Assembly: GCF_029714425.1 (NCBI RefSeq) | Contig: NZ_CP121668.1 | Span: 8,391,501-8,455,500, forward strand | Source of the DNA: Bradyrhizobium sp. CB2312 | GTDB lineage: Bacteria; Pseudomonadota; Alphaproteobacteria; Rhizobiales; Xanthobacteraceae | Length of the DNA stretch: 64,000 nucleotides | Direction: 5' to 3' | Part shown: one piece after another, positions 18,307 through 27,857 of the stretch | Position numbering within the stretch: position 1 is the first letter of the stretch | Layout: each line of letters opens with the position of its first letter | Notes under the pieces: generated by a model | What the model was told of the DNA's origin: nothing | Seen by the model: the letters and a program-made list of their open reading frames with translations, nothing else | Databases searched by the model: none | Translations under genes and position numbers: made by a program

Positions 18307-18591
18307 TCATGGGTTGCGAACAATGGATATTGCTTGAGGGATCTCGGCCGATTGATCACTCTCTCTGTTCTGCTGGGCGACGGTCGTGTGCATCTGTCCG
18401 TAGTGATAAAAACACCACGAAGACAGTTTCTTGCCGCGTCTTTGATATACAGGCTCGCCGCACATATAGGCCTCTCTGGCATCTCCATCTTTGAAGCCCA
18501 TGATGCAGCGGCATTGGCCTTCAATATGGTCGATCAACAGGACCTTCTTGAGGCCGTCGGGCTCTTTCAACTTGCTGCTCCATAATGCCAA
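18307..18591 (-). CDS. Small GcrA C-terminal-like zinc-binding protein
   Basis: 94 aa with GQCRCIMGF, YMCGEPVYQRRGKKLSSWC and FYHYGQMHTT. The Cys/His spacing resembles the C-terminal half of GcrA-type proteins (C...CGEPV...SWC..H), the cell-cycle transcription factor of alphaproteobacteria. The N-terminal helix-turn-helix of GcrA is missing, so it could be a degraded gcrA paralogue or one of the stand-alone small proteins of this type found in Bradyrhizobium. ATG 18591 is assumed; ATG 18498 would lose the first Cys. Confidence 0.5.
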   Translation of the reverse strand: MALWSSKLKEPDGLKKVLLIDHIEGQCRCIMGFKDGDAREAYMCGEPVYQRRGKKLSSWCFYHYGQMHTTVAQQNRESDQSAEIPQAISIVRNP

Positions 18592-19446
18592 GCAATATTT
18601 TGCGATGCCGCGCGGGCCAAGCAGAGCGACAATTGCAGCTCAGGCTCCTTGAAAACCTGCGCAGGCCAGCCATCTGTCGCACCTTTGCGCGATCGCCATG
18701 CCTTGCCACCACGAGAAAGCAGTGACTCTTAGGGGGGCGGATGGAGGTCTACGTCGCTCAACTCTGATCTCGTCGGCTCTCTGGCGCCCCGGGCCAGAAC
18801 AGCCACGTGGTCTCGCTTTCGGAATGGCGAGCCTTTCAAAGCTACGCTCGAGCCATAGCGCCGCAAATAGGACTGGCTGCAGAATCCTTCCGACTGCCCC
18901 CGCCACCGGGATGAGGATCATGATTGACCATGGGGACGAGGATCTGACCAGCTGAGACATTCGCAATCCTTCACGATTTCGGCAACAGACCGAGACAGGT
19001 GCCCATCTCAATACCGTACGACTTAACGTTACGTCCGATTCAAGCCCTTTTATGCACTGTGTGAACGTGGCCAAGCTCTTAAATCGGCTCGCTGGCCGGT
19101 CCGGTGTCGCACGTATTCAGCGCTGCGTTTTGCGTCGAGAAAGTTCGTCTGCCTTTGAGCTCAGGGCCGCTGCCGATAAGCCCATTCTCGAAACGTTCGC
19201 CCTTTCGCGACCAGGGGCTCGCGCCCTTTGCAGCCGATTGCCCGCCTGACCTCCGCTGCCGTCATTGGATAGCTCAGTCACTTCTATGATTTTGCAATGC
19301 CAAATCCGGCATCCGACCGATAGTTTTCGATGAGTCGGCGAGAGGGGGCTGTAGGCCGTGGGGGTGGGCGAGGAACGGTCCTGCGAATGTGCCGACGGCC
19401 GTCATCAAACGCACGTCGCGGTCACTGACTTCGCTTGGCGTCAGGA
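18592..19446. other. Gene-poor gap
   Basis: About 850 bp in which frames on both strands are short and low in recognisable features. I see no IS end, tRNA or promoter I would defend. Confidence 0.35.
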
Positions 19447-20604
19447 TTATCGCAGCGTCTGATACAGGCGGTACAGCAAACGCGCGCGAGGCTCAATCGA
19501 CGAGATGTAGAGTCGCTCATGATGCGTATGCGCGCCCGTGCCGTCAACGCCAAGGCCATCAAGGGTCGCGGTATGCGGCGCGGTGAAATTGCTGTCGGAG
19601 CCGCCGCCGCTGAACGCGTCGAGCAGCTCGAAGCCAAGTTCGGCGGCAAGCGTTTTGGCGTGTGCGTAAAGTGCGGCGCCGGCGCTGGTCTTCCCATATG
19701 GCGGACGGTTCAATTCGCCTGATACCTTCACGCTGACGCCGTCGGAGCGCGAGGTGATGCCGAGAATCTTAGGCACCAGCTCGTCGGCATGTTCCATGGT
19801 GGGGACGCGCACGTCGACTTGCGCATAGGCCAGTTCCGCGACGACGTTGGGCCTGGTGCCGCCGCGGACGACGCCTACATTGACGGTGATACCGCGCGTG
19901 AGATCGTTCATCGCCTCCAGCGTCTGGATCACATGGGCGAGTTCCCGGATCGCGCTGCGGCCGTCCTCGGGCCGCGTACCTGCATGCGCCGGAGCGCCCT
20001 TGATGAATACGTCAAAGCGCGCAACGCCCTTGCGTCCCGTGATGACCTTGCCCCCGTCGCGAGCGGGCTCGGTCACCAGTACGTATTTGGCCTTGCGGCC
20101 CTCGGCCTCGATCAGCGCGCGCGAGGTTGGGCTGCCGATCTCTTCGTCCGAAACGTAGAGGTGCGTGATGCCGAGCGGCGGGCGTGCATCATCGGCGCAG
20201 ATTTGCCGGAAGGCGTGATAGGCGAGGTAGGCACCGCCTTTCATGTCGTAGATGCCAGGGCCGAACGCACGATCGCCCTCGATCTTGAATGGTAGCCGTT
20301 CGATGGACCCCATCGGATGAACTGTGTCGAGATGGCTTAACACCAGAACGCCCGGTGCGCCCTGCCCCCAAGAAGAGCGGCTGACCAAATGATCGCCGCA
20401 GCCGTCACGCCCCGCAACGCGCTCGACACTGGCCGGCAGGTCGCGATAACCTGCTGCGACGACATCAGCGAGTTTGTTGATCTGATCCGGCCGCTCCGTC
20501 GGAGATTCGATCAGGACCCAGCGGCGAATGCCCTCGAGAATCTGGGCGATTTCGAACCCGTTGCTGGACAGAGTTGTCTGACGCCTTTGAATTCGATTTG
20601 TCAT
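19447..20604 (-). CDS. M20-family metallopeptidase (glutamate carboxypeptidase-like)
   Basis: 385-aa di-zinc peptidase of the M20A/CPG2-like group. The metal ligands and catalytic residues are visible: His91-X-Asp93 (LSHLDTVHP), Asp120 (GIYDMKGG), Glu154-Glu155 (SDEEIGS), the EPARDGG segment, and a C-terminal HTHHERL. The dimerisation domain (about 195-300) contains the usual AHAGTRPEDGRSA. No signal peptide is seen, so it should be cytoplasmic. M20 enzymes release C-terminal amino acids, deacylate N-acyl amino acids or remove protecting groups in biosynthetic pathways. The orientation matches the ATP-grasp, flavin-reductase and TrpD-like genes, but spacing is too wide for one operon. No partner is proven. 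Confidence 0.85.
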   Translation of the reverse strand: MTNRIQRRQTTLSSNGFEIAQILEGIRRWVLIESPTERPDQINKLADVVAAGYRDLPASVERVAGRDGCGDHLVSRSSWGQGAPGVLVLSHLDTVHPMGSIERLPFKIEGDRAFGPGIYDMKGGAYLAYHAFRQICADDARPPLGITHLYVSDEEIGSPTSRALIEAEGRKAKYVLVTEPARDGGKVITGRKGVARFDVFIKGAPAHAGTRPEDGRSAIRELAHVIQTLEAMNDLTRGITVNVGVVRGGTRPNVVAELAYAQVDVRVPTMEHADELVPKILGITSRSDGVSVKVSGELNRPPYGKTSAGAALYAHAKTLAAELGFELLDAFSGGGSDSNFTAPHTATLDGLGVDGTGAHTHHERLYISSIEPRARLLYRLYQTLR

Positions 20605-21029
20605 CGCATCTGCAAGATCATAATATCCCTATGTCCTCACGTCCGAATCGAGCTGAAAGATCTAGAGAAGCGCCAACCATTGTGACCCGGGGCGTGCCTA
20701 TGAACCCGATCCTGCTGCGGCAACGATGCTTACTCGCCTGTCGCTCACAACTGATCTACCAAAGCTGGTAGTTTTCGAGAGGATTATGCAGTTGTCCTGA
20801 CCAGGTACCCGCACGCGTCGTGGCGCGGGAGGTCGCAGACCGGCACAAGCATAGCTCGACAGGCGAAGCGCCCGAAATCGCCGGAGCTGATGAGACCTTT
20901 CAATACGAGCCTAATCTGTGGAACCAGTCGCAGCCCAGGCAATTGTTCGATCGCTGTCGTGGAAAGCGACTAGGGAGTGAGGCCGTCGACCATCCTGCTG
21001 TCCCGACGGGGTCTGCGCAAAAACCGCAC
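20605..21029. other. Gap between the peptidase and flavin-reductase genes
   Basis: About 425 bp without a supported gene. The promoter of the peptidase gene is expected here on the minus strand, but I found no clear -24/-12, nod-box or tts-box element. Confidence 0.35.
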
Positions 21030-21554
21030 TCAGTCTAGCAGTAAAGTACGAAGTGCGCCCCGGAAGTTGATCAATGGATTTCCATCGCTTTGTCGGGTGG
21101 CGATAATTCGTCCGATAAAGACAGTGTGTGTGCCAAGCAACTTGTGGTCATACAAAACGCATTCGAGCGCGCAAAATGCGTTGGGCAATAGCGGTACATC
21201 GAGGGCGCCCTGATCCCAGGCCCCGGTATCGAAGCGGTGAACGCCTTTCGCCCCCTCCCCACCGCCAAAACGCAGCGCAAGGTCCTCCTGGTCACTGCGG
21301 AGAACACTGACTCCAAAGCTGCCGTTGGCAAGGATCTCATCATGTGCCTCGGAGCGGGCATTGATGCCAACGACCAGGCACGGCGGCTCCATGCAGATGG
21401 ACGTCACAGAGCTCACCGTCAGTCCACATCGTCCGGCTGCCGTCCCGGTCGTCACGATGGCGACACCGCTCGCCAGGCTTTGCATAGCATGGCGGAACTC
21501 TGCCAATTGGATAGATGGCATATCCCGGATCGCGGGAGGGAACTGGTGGCTCAT
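21030..21554 (-). CDS. Flavin reductase (FMN-binding split-barrel) protein
   Basis: 174 aa of the flavin-reductase-like family (HpaC/RutF type), which reduce free FMN or FAD with NAD(P)H to feed two-component monooxygenases. Typical segments are MQSLASGVAIVTTG, GLTVSSVTSICMEPPCLVVGI, GSFGVSVL and the C-terminal LINFRGALR. ATG 21554 is preferred; the frame is open to 21620, and an ATG further inside (MPSIQLAEF) is also possible. No matching monooxygenase lies next to it, so either the partner is elsewhere or the reductase serves the oxidase pair at 13943-15832, which is inference. Confidence 0.85.
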   Translation of the reverse strand: MSHQFPPAIRDMPSIQLAEFRHAMQSLASGVAIVTTGTAAGRCGLTVSSVTSICMEPPCLVVGINARSEAHDEILANGSFGVSVLRSDQEDLALRFGGGEGAKGVHRFDTGAWDQGALDVPLLPNAFCALECVLYDHKLLGTHTVFIGRIIATRQSDGNPLINFRGALRTLLLD

Positions 21555-21997
21555 GATTAGCCTCTGCAGTTGAACCCCACTACTAGTGTCTCCACACCCA
21601 GAGACGACTTTGATCCCCATGGGGCCTGTAATGGGGGAGCCGGTGTCGAAATTGCGTGACGAGTAGGCTCAGATTGAGACCGGGTATGACTTCGATGTCC
21701 TCTGGATTAGCTGACAGTCACAGCCGGACGGACGTGCAATATCTCGGCGGGTTACGCCGGATGGCGATCGCAGCGGCAGAACTAAGAATTGCCGTCGCCT
21801 CTGTTTCGACAGGGCGTCCATTAAACAGCAAACCGCGCTGAGCAGCCCGGCGACGCGCCGGTGCACAGGGAATCGTGGTCGCGATCCAAACAGCTGGGCT
21901 GGAATCTGGCTCGGCCCCGTGGGGAGGGAATGATGCCGATTGCGGTAACAGCGCGCCTGCCAGAGTTTCTCCGCATGTAGACGGCATCGGCGCGCGC
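21555..21997. other. Gap without supported genes
   Basis: About 440 bp upstream of the flavin-reductase gene. There are only short unrecognised frames. Confidence 0.35.
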
Positions 21998-22180
21998 CTA
22001 ATGTACTTTTAGGAGAACACGTGTTTTTGCCGCGAGAAGATGCTCATCGAGCGTCGCGTGCAGCACACCCCGCAACTCCGGTGGGATTGAGCTATCCGTA
22101 TCGATCAATTCCCGAAACTTCCGTATGATGTGTTCTATCGCAGCAATAGATCCGAGTGTTTCAATCCTCTGCCGGGACAT
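21998..22180 (-). CDS. Small conserved-looking helical protein, unknown
   Basis: A 60-aa ORF (MSRQRIETLGSIAAIEHIIR at its start) that looks helical and charged. AAGGAG lies directly before a run of three ATGs; the third (22180) has the best spacing. I recognise no family. The ribosome site and balanced composition make it more credible than other short frames nearby. Confidence 0.45.
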   Translation of the reverse strand: MSRQRIETLGSIAAIEHIIRKFRELIDTDSSIPPELRGVLHATLDEHLLAAKTRVLLKVH

Positions 22181-22436
22181 CATCATCTCCTTAGGCGCGC
22201 AGCACGTTTCATTGCGGGTCCTCACCTTGGCAATGTGGGCTGCGACAGGCTCTCATCGCGAAGAAGGCTAGCTCTCGCGCCCGGGCTCGGCGCGAATTGC
22301 TTTCGTCAGGACGAGCGCTGGCGGCGCAGGCTCCTTGAAATCTCGCAGAAATGACGTGCATTCGTGGCTCCAATATTGTCGCGCTCGTGAACAGCAGCAC
22401 CTGGTCGCAATACTGGAAGATCGGTCAGCTCGCCTG

Positions 22437-23450
22437 TCAGGCGTTCGAAATCGCGATCAGGCGCTTCAGTCGAGCGGCTGCGGCGCCGCGATCGAGTGAT
22501 TCTTGTCCAAGTGCTACGCCTTCCTGCAGGGTCGAGGCCCGCCCAGCCACGACCAACGCCGCTGCCGCGTTCAAAAGTGCGGCGTCGCGAAATGGACCTG
22601 GTACGCCATCAAGCACATTTTGCAGCGCAACGGCATTAGTCTCCGCATCGCTGCTTTCCAGCGCGTCGTTGCGGCGGCGGGGGAGCCCAGCTTGTTCCGG
22701 CGTCACTTCGAAGGTGCGGACTATACCCGCCTCAAGCGCAGCAACAAACGTTGGGCCGGTGAGGGTTATTTCGTCGAGCCCGTCCGAGCCATGAACAACC
22801 CATACCGACTCGGCACCAAGGTTCTTCAAGACGTACGCCAGAGGCTGCACCCATTGGGCAGAAAATACCCCAACGATCTGTCGCTTGACCCCGGCCGGAT
22901 TGCACAGAGCCTCGATCAGATCAAAGGTCGTATGGGTTCCAACTGCGGCCCGGATCTGCCCGATGCGCTGCATCGCCGGATAATGGGCTGACGCAAACAC
23001 GAAGCCGATGTTGGCTTCCTGCACGCAACGTGCAATCGCGTCAGGCTTGAGATCAACCTTTACACCGAGGCGCGCCAACACGACTGGGGCGCTTGAACCC
23101 GAAGACGCAGCGCGGTTGGCATGCTTGACCACAGGAATGCCGGCCCCGGCGACGATGAAGGAAGCACACGTCGACACGTTGACCGAATGCATAGGGGTCT
23201 TGCTCGTGCCAGCGAGGCCGACGGGGTCGCATGTCGGCTCGACCCGCGGCATTCTATTCCGCATCGCCAAGGCGGCGCCAGTGACTTCTTCGACCGTTTC
23301 GCCCCGGACCCGCATCCCCATCAACAAGGCGCCGATTTGCGAGGGAGTCGCGTAACCCGACATCATGCTGTCGAAGGCTGACGCAGTTTCCTCACGCGTC
23401 AGAGTGGCGCCTGTGGCAACTTTGCCCATGATCGATCTAAGCACTTCCAT
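22437..23450 (-). CDS. Divergent TrpD-like phosphoribosyltransferase
   Basis: 337-aa member of the anthranilate phosphoribosyltransferase/nucleoside phosphorylase fold. The N-terminal helical part ([30 protein letters not shown]) and the NVST and [12 protein letters not shown] blocks (residues 91-94 and 109-120) are those of TrpD. The PRPP-binding GTGGD motif is absent: residues 74-90 read [17 protein letters not shown]. Canonical TrpD needs this loop, so either the substrate has changed or the enzyme uses another phosphoribosyl donor or acceptor. It is unlikely to be the housekeeping trpD, since no other trp genes are near. It may belong with the other solitary enzymes of this block. Confidence 0.75.
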   Translation of the reverse strand: MEVLRSIMGKVATGATLTREETASAFDSMMSGYATPSQIGALLMGMRVRGETVEEVTGAALAMRNRMPRVEPTCDPVGLAGTSKTPMHSVNVSTCASFIVAGAGIPVVKHANRAASSGSSAPVVLARLGVKVDLKPDAIARCVQEANIGFVFASAHYPAMQRIGQIRAAVGTHTTFDLIEALCNPAGVKRQIVGVFSAQWVQPLAYVLKNLGAESVWVVHGSDGLDEITLTGPTFVAALEAGIVRTFEVTPEQAGLPRRRNDALESSDAETNAVALQNVLDGVPGPFRDAALLNAAAALVVAGRASTLQEGVALGQESLDRGAAAARLKRLIAISNA

Positions 23451-24554
23451 CGAACTTTACACGTTCCTGTCCAAACCTCGAGCTCTTCCGCAAGACATCG
23501 TTGAAGAGACCCGGCACCGATTGCCTTGATGCAGTGGCCCGTCCCACGTGGCATGGCCTCATTGATGCTTGAGGCGGCAGGCGGTTGAGTGTGGGCATGC
23601 TTGGTGAGGCTACAACCTGACGCTACGTGAGGGTCAAGCTCTCCATTTCGGTGGTGCCGTCGAGAGGAGATCGTCGGTCAGCTAGAACACTGCAGTTGCT
23701 TGTCGCAGGACTGATGACGCTGTTTTTTGGCGGCAATGGCCTTATGTCGCGGTGTTCCGGCCGGATCACCTCATCCTTCTTATAGCCTGCCGTCGCCGCG
23801 GTGGCGAACCGTTGAAGCGGCTTCATCTACCTGCTTCCAGGCTATCCGTGATGGGGAGGTCGAGCCCGATCTCAGCTGGCTCTACACAATAACCCCACCT
23901 GGTTGTAAATGAAGGTGGCCCGTTCATAGTGCGATGGACGCGTCCCGTTGATCCGCCCGCGTGAGGGCCGGTCATGTTCGGTTCTGCCTTACAGCAGAAT
24001 ACGCCCTGCTGTGGCGCGTCGAGGCGATCGGTGTTCAGAGCAGCCTCTGCGGTAGCAAGATGATTTTGGAGATCATGGAACGGCGTGATGTGCCTGCCTT
24101 GCATGATGCCGCTGTCGATCCATACGCCATGCGGATCGAGACGAAGTACTTTGCTTGGGCGGGACGTATACGCGTATCGGAGCCGCCGCGCAGGGCCTGA
24201 GCTCGATTGCATGCCCAGTTGAAACAATGTCGGACTGCGAAAGTGCAGGTCCTGGACGAACTTTGCAAATGGGCTGCACCGAACATTCGCGCTCGAAGAG
24301 GGGTTCCGCATCAACCTCATGGTAGGATTGCAAGCGAATTTCAAGCTTGTGCAGCGTTTTGATAACGTACGCCACACCCCTATTGGCAATCAATCGAAGG
24401 GTTACTTCTGCACTCGCCTATCTCGACAAGCGCGACTGAACCATAGCGTTGGTCAATTGTGGGCGGCCATGCTCGTCACCTGACCGCGGGTGACCATCCT
24501 GCAGGTCACGCTGGGATCACTTCCCCGGATAGGCACATGAACAGGCCGCCACAT
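23451..24554. other. Gene-poor 1.1-kb gap
   Basis: The longest frame (23823-24389, minus, 188 codons) has no recognisable domain and uneven composition. I see no promoter, IS end or RNA gene. This is probably decayed island DNA. Confidence 0.35.
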
Positions 24555-24863
24555 TCACTTCGAGTCGCTGCTTTTCTTGCCAGTGTCTCGCACGGAGATC
24601 ACGTAGCGACATCGCTGACTGAGGCTCGCTTGCTTGGATCTGAGGCAGGCAGTGATAGCGGTGCGATCTGGTATGTGGCTGCTACAAAGGCGGAACACGT
24701 CCTCCATGCAAGCCTCTTTCTCTTCTGCGGTCGGCGTTTCATCGCGCGCGTTGACCGGCCCTGGGATTACAGCCGTCATTGCGGCGACAAGAGCAATGGC
24801 GCAGCGGGAGATTGTGAGGCGCGAAGCCAACTGACTTCGTTGATTTTGAGTCATGATATCCAT
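24555..24863 (-). CDS. Small secreted cysteine-rich-repeat protein
   Basis: 102 aa with an N-terminal export signal: a positive start, the hydrophobic stretch CAIALVAAMTAVI, then GPVNARDE as the probable cleavage region near residue 40. The mature part has four Cys in the pattern C-X6-C-X12-C-X10-C (CMEDVFRLCSS ... ACLRSK ... QRCR), typical of the small periplasmic cysteine-rich proteins common in Bradyrhizobium. The function is unknown. Start ATG 24863 or 24854. Confidence 0.65.
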   Translation of the reverse strand: MDIMTQNQRSQLASRLTISRCAIALVAAMTAVIPGPVNARDETPTAEEKEACMEDVFRLCSSHIPDRTAITACLRSKQASLSQRCRYVISVRDTGKKSSDSK

Positions 24864-25820
24864 TCAAGTCCGGTTGGCTGCGTTACTGATCTTCCTGCGC
24901 GAAGCGCAACGTGACCTGTCAGCCAGGAAACAGGCCGGAACTGCTTAAGGAAGGTGCCGGCATGCTCGTTCTTCCGCTTTTGCGTTCGTGCGGTGCTGGT
25001 CATCCGTCCGGCACGACAGAAACAACACCTGCTGTAGTGGCGGAGCACCACGAAGAGTGGAAGTACTGGCGGCTGAGCTGGCCCAGCAAGTAATCATTCG
25101 GGAGCATCCAGTGGTTCGGTGCATGCCTGGATGTCGCGAGGCACTGTTTGGGCCTGACATGTGCTCAGGTACTCTGGCGCAAGCTACCACCGACTGACCA
25201 ATGACGCCGTAGCCGGCGCGACGCCGGGATGAAGGGCATGGCCCTATCGCGAGGCATGGAGAGCAGGCAAAACCCGCAGGTGCGCCAAGCCACTGTTCAT
25301 GATGCATTCGATCGTTCAGAGCGAATCATGATGGCGCTCGCCGAGACTATGTTTGCTACAGTCGCGCCTGTGTTCCGCGTAATGTGAAGACGTTGGGTGA
25401 GGTATCTGGGATGGAGTCTCCGTCTGGCGTTGCGCTGAGGTTGCGGTGATGGGAGCGCCCGCCGTGTAGAGCTCGAAACGCGCGATTTCGTCCAGTCGCG
25501 ATAGGAGCAGCTCCGACGCAGCGCGGACAAGGATGCACCTTGAGGATCTTAGCGTCCTGACCGAGTCGCGCCAGGTGAGTTTGGATATCTGAAACATTCG
25601 CGATTCTCTTGACGTGTCTGGAACGGCCTGGATTGTCGGAGGTGGTTCCCGCTTGTCTAGGATCGTACAATCTAACGCTACGTGTGATTCAAGTCCCTTC
25701 GTGCGTCTAATCGTCTGAGGATGTCGAGGCTGTGCATTCTTTGTGCGAGCCTCGCTGTTACGTGATTATACGGAGCGCCGGTGTCGCATTTCTTTGATCT
25801 GCGAATTGCATGCTCTCGGC
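24864..25820. other. Gene-poor gap
   Basis: About 950 bp with no frame I can support on either strand, and no mobile-element end recognised. Confidence 0.35.
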
Positions 25821-26009
25821 ATGAATACGAAAAGTAAACTCTACCAACCCGAGCACTGGCGAGGCCGTGCGGAAGCAACGCGAAAGAAAGCGGAAGCGCT
25901 CGCTGACGGGAGAGCCAAAGACAGGCTGCTCAAAATTGCCGTGGAATACGACAAGCTAGCTCGGCGCGCCCACGTGTGGCAGATGCACAAAGACGAGGAC
26001 GATACGTGA
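25821..26009 (+). CDS. Small charged helical protein, unknown
   Basis: 62 aa beginning MNTKSKLYQPEHWRGRAEAT and rich in Lys, Arg, Glu and Ala, predicted to be a single helical hairpin. This type (W-R-x-R-A-E-x-x-R, then D-x-x-x-K-x-x-L-x-x-I-A-x-x-Y-D-x-L-A) is frequent in rhizobial genomes as a hypothetical protein. The frame is open upstream to 25743, but the internal ATG at 25821 starts the conserved-looking part. Confidence 0.6.
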   Translation: MNTKSKLYQPEHWRGRAEATRKKAEALADGRAKDRLLKIAVEYDKLARRAHVWQMHKDEDDT

Positions 26010-26215
26010 CGCGAGGAAGAGCTGTAAAGTGTTGATCGCTATCCGACCCAATGGCCACGCAGATGTCGCACAGCAAGCAAGTCAGTGCGTGGAAGGGACG
26101 TTGAGGGGGCACCGTAGGGCGGGGCATCCTGACGGTCCTGTCCCGCGCTCCAGATAGCGACATATAAGGCGGAGCAATCCGCCTGCCCAACGCTCCTTCA
26201 GCCCTACTTCCTTAG

Positions 26216-26243
26216 TCAGCTTCTCGAAAGCAAATACTCATAA
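26216..26243 (+). promoter_or_regulatory. tts box (TtsI-binding promoter element)
   Basis: GTCAGCTTCTCGAAAGC followed by a CTCATAA tail closely matches the tts-box pattern that the type III regulator TtsI binds upstream of effector and secretion genes in rhizobia. It is the best match in the window. Only a short ORF follows (26248). Confidence 0.75.
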
Positions 26244-26247
26244 GAAA

Positions 26248-26511
26248 ATGCGCAGCCTAGACCTCAATTTCCAGTCTATGCGTCGCAGTAACGCGGAAGC
26301 CCGGAGCCAATCCGCGCCAGAACGTTCAGCTGTTACAGGTCAGTATGTGGAACTTCGTTGCGGCTGCAATGGCATATCAGTTTCGCCAATTCGAGATATC
26401 TGCGTCATTGATGGTGCGTGCCTATACGGTGCGGCCGCGGATGCGAGAGGCGTCGCAAAGCGCCTAGCGCCTCTGCCATCCGCCAGCTTATTCAGAAGAA
26501 CGCTGCAATGA
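26248..26511 (+). CDS. Possible small type III-secreted protein or effector remnant
   Basis: An 87-codon ORF begins four bases after the tts box. Its first 30 residues are rich in Ser, Arg and Asn (MRSLDLNFQSMRRSNAEARS), as many type III secretion signals are. No domain is recognised. The ATG is too close to the tts box for the usual promoter-to-start distance, so the real start may be the later in-frame ATG at 26278, or the frame may be a chance one left after loss of an effector gene. Confidence 0.3.
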   Translation: MRSLDLNFQSMRRSNAEARSQSAPERSAVTGQYVELRCGCNGISVSPIRDICVIDGACLYGAAADARGVAKRLAPLPSASLFRRTLQ

Positions 26512-26719
26512 TCCAGTAGAGCCCGGCCCAAAGCAGCACATTTATGAGGAGTGCGGCCAGCGGCCAAGGGTTCCACCTCCTTTGCGCCGACCGGGAGCGA
26601 CAATCGGCGCCGTAATGCCTGATCGGTGGGTGCTTTGGTGCTCGCCAATGCGTCATTTCATCAGACGTCGCGCTGGTCCGCTGAGAAATGCCGGACTTCG
26701 CATGCCTCGTACCACTCAT
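26492..26719 (-). CDS. Small single-pass membrane protein, unknown
   Basis: 75 aa starting MSGTRHAKSGISQRTSATSD, with a basic middle (RSRSAQRRW) and one C-terminal hydrophobic helix (LAALLINVLLWAGLYWIIAAFF). Such tail-anchored small proteins are common unknowns in Bradyrhizobium. It overlaps the end of the plus-strand ORF at 26248-26511 by 20 bases, so at most one of the two may be real. Confidence 0.45.
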   Translation of the reverse strand: MSGTRHAKSGISQRTSATSDEMTHWRAPKHPPIRHYGADCRSRSAQRRWNPWPLAALLINVLLWAGLYWIIAAFF

Positions 26720-27857
26720 AATCTCGCGGTCCTCTTGCAAGGAGAGTATCGGAATGTTTGTCTGTTGCGCGGCGAGCCTCCGTCCGATGGTATGCTCGCG
26801 TATCATCGGTACAGTTAGCGTCGCTTTCCGTCACCGCAGCAATCTACATGCCACGAGGCAGAAGTATCCGCACCGCTTTGATGCCACCAAAAGCGCGTAG
26901 GTCGGGCGTTGGCGACATAGAGCCGCTGCCAGAGGTCGGATTCTCGACGTCCATGTCTGAAAGACAACACCCGCATTAGCTGCAAAAGGCTGAGCGTATC
27001 GCGAGCGCCATACCCTGAGCAATGAGTTCGAATTCGCATCGTAGCGTCGCGTGGAGATCGGCCGACGATGATTGAGATCGACTAATCATTGTTCCTGACC
27101 GTTAGCTTACGAGGAGAGGCCGAGATGGCAGGCGATCCGCTCGATGTCGTCGGTTCGACGTCAGTTCATGCCAGGCGTCCGCGGCTCTGGGCGCAGGCCG
27201 ATTCGCGCACCCTGTTTCTATCGTGTCGGGCGCATTGCCACTGTTCAGAATCGACGAGAAAGCCGTGAATGATCAGGCACGATCTCGCCAAGCAGTAATA
27301 TCGTCGGATCAGCTGGAGCCATCACTGGCTTTGCCAGACACCATGGAATCTAGATGTCAAGGCCCACTATAGAGAGAATGCCATGATGACGACCAATTCA
27401 TTGAAGAGAGGGTGCCGCCAGTTTCTTGCGTTCAAGCGCGATGACATGAATGCGTACTAACGCTTGCTTGAAGCGCGGGAGAGCGATGGCAGACATAAGT
27501 GTTGCTGATGCGCGCTGTATTCGGCGATGTGCGACCAATACTGGCCGGCATCGATGAGTAAGATGCTTTGCATGAAAGGGGCTCGATGACGAGTTGTAAC
27601 TATGAGCCGGGAAGGTGCGGTCGGCGGACCGATTCGCCATCGCCCAGATCGTGCTACCGCTCGTACTCACGTAATCGGTGGCCCCTGAGGGCGTTCCGCC
27701 CACGATGCGATCGTTAGAAGACTATAGCAGGAGAACGAGTGATGATGGACATCTGCGGCTTTCTCAGATGGTGCTCTGAAGAGCGGTACAGTAACGGTTT
27801 GCGAGACAACGTAATCCGCGTCGGTCTTAAGGCCCTCCGAAAAGCAAAGGAGCGGGC
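26720..27857. other. Gene-poor gap
   Basis: About 1.1 kb. A 47-codon ORF at 27124-27267 (plus) has a fair ribosome site (AGGAGAGG) but no recognisable sequence. Nothing else is supported. Confidence 0.35.

Noticed and set aside
23537..23552. Minus-strand GGGAC...TGCA before the TrpD-like gene
   Set aside because: Only a loose match to -24/-12 and no NifA site nearby.
23823..24389. 188-codon minus-strand ORF in the 23.5-24.5 kb gap
   Set aside because: No recognisable family, uneven composition and no convincing ribosome site.
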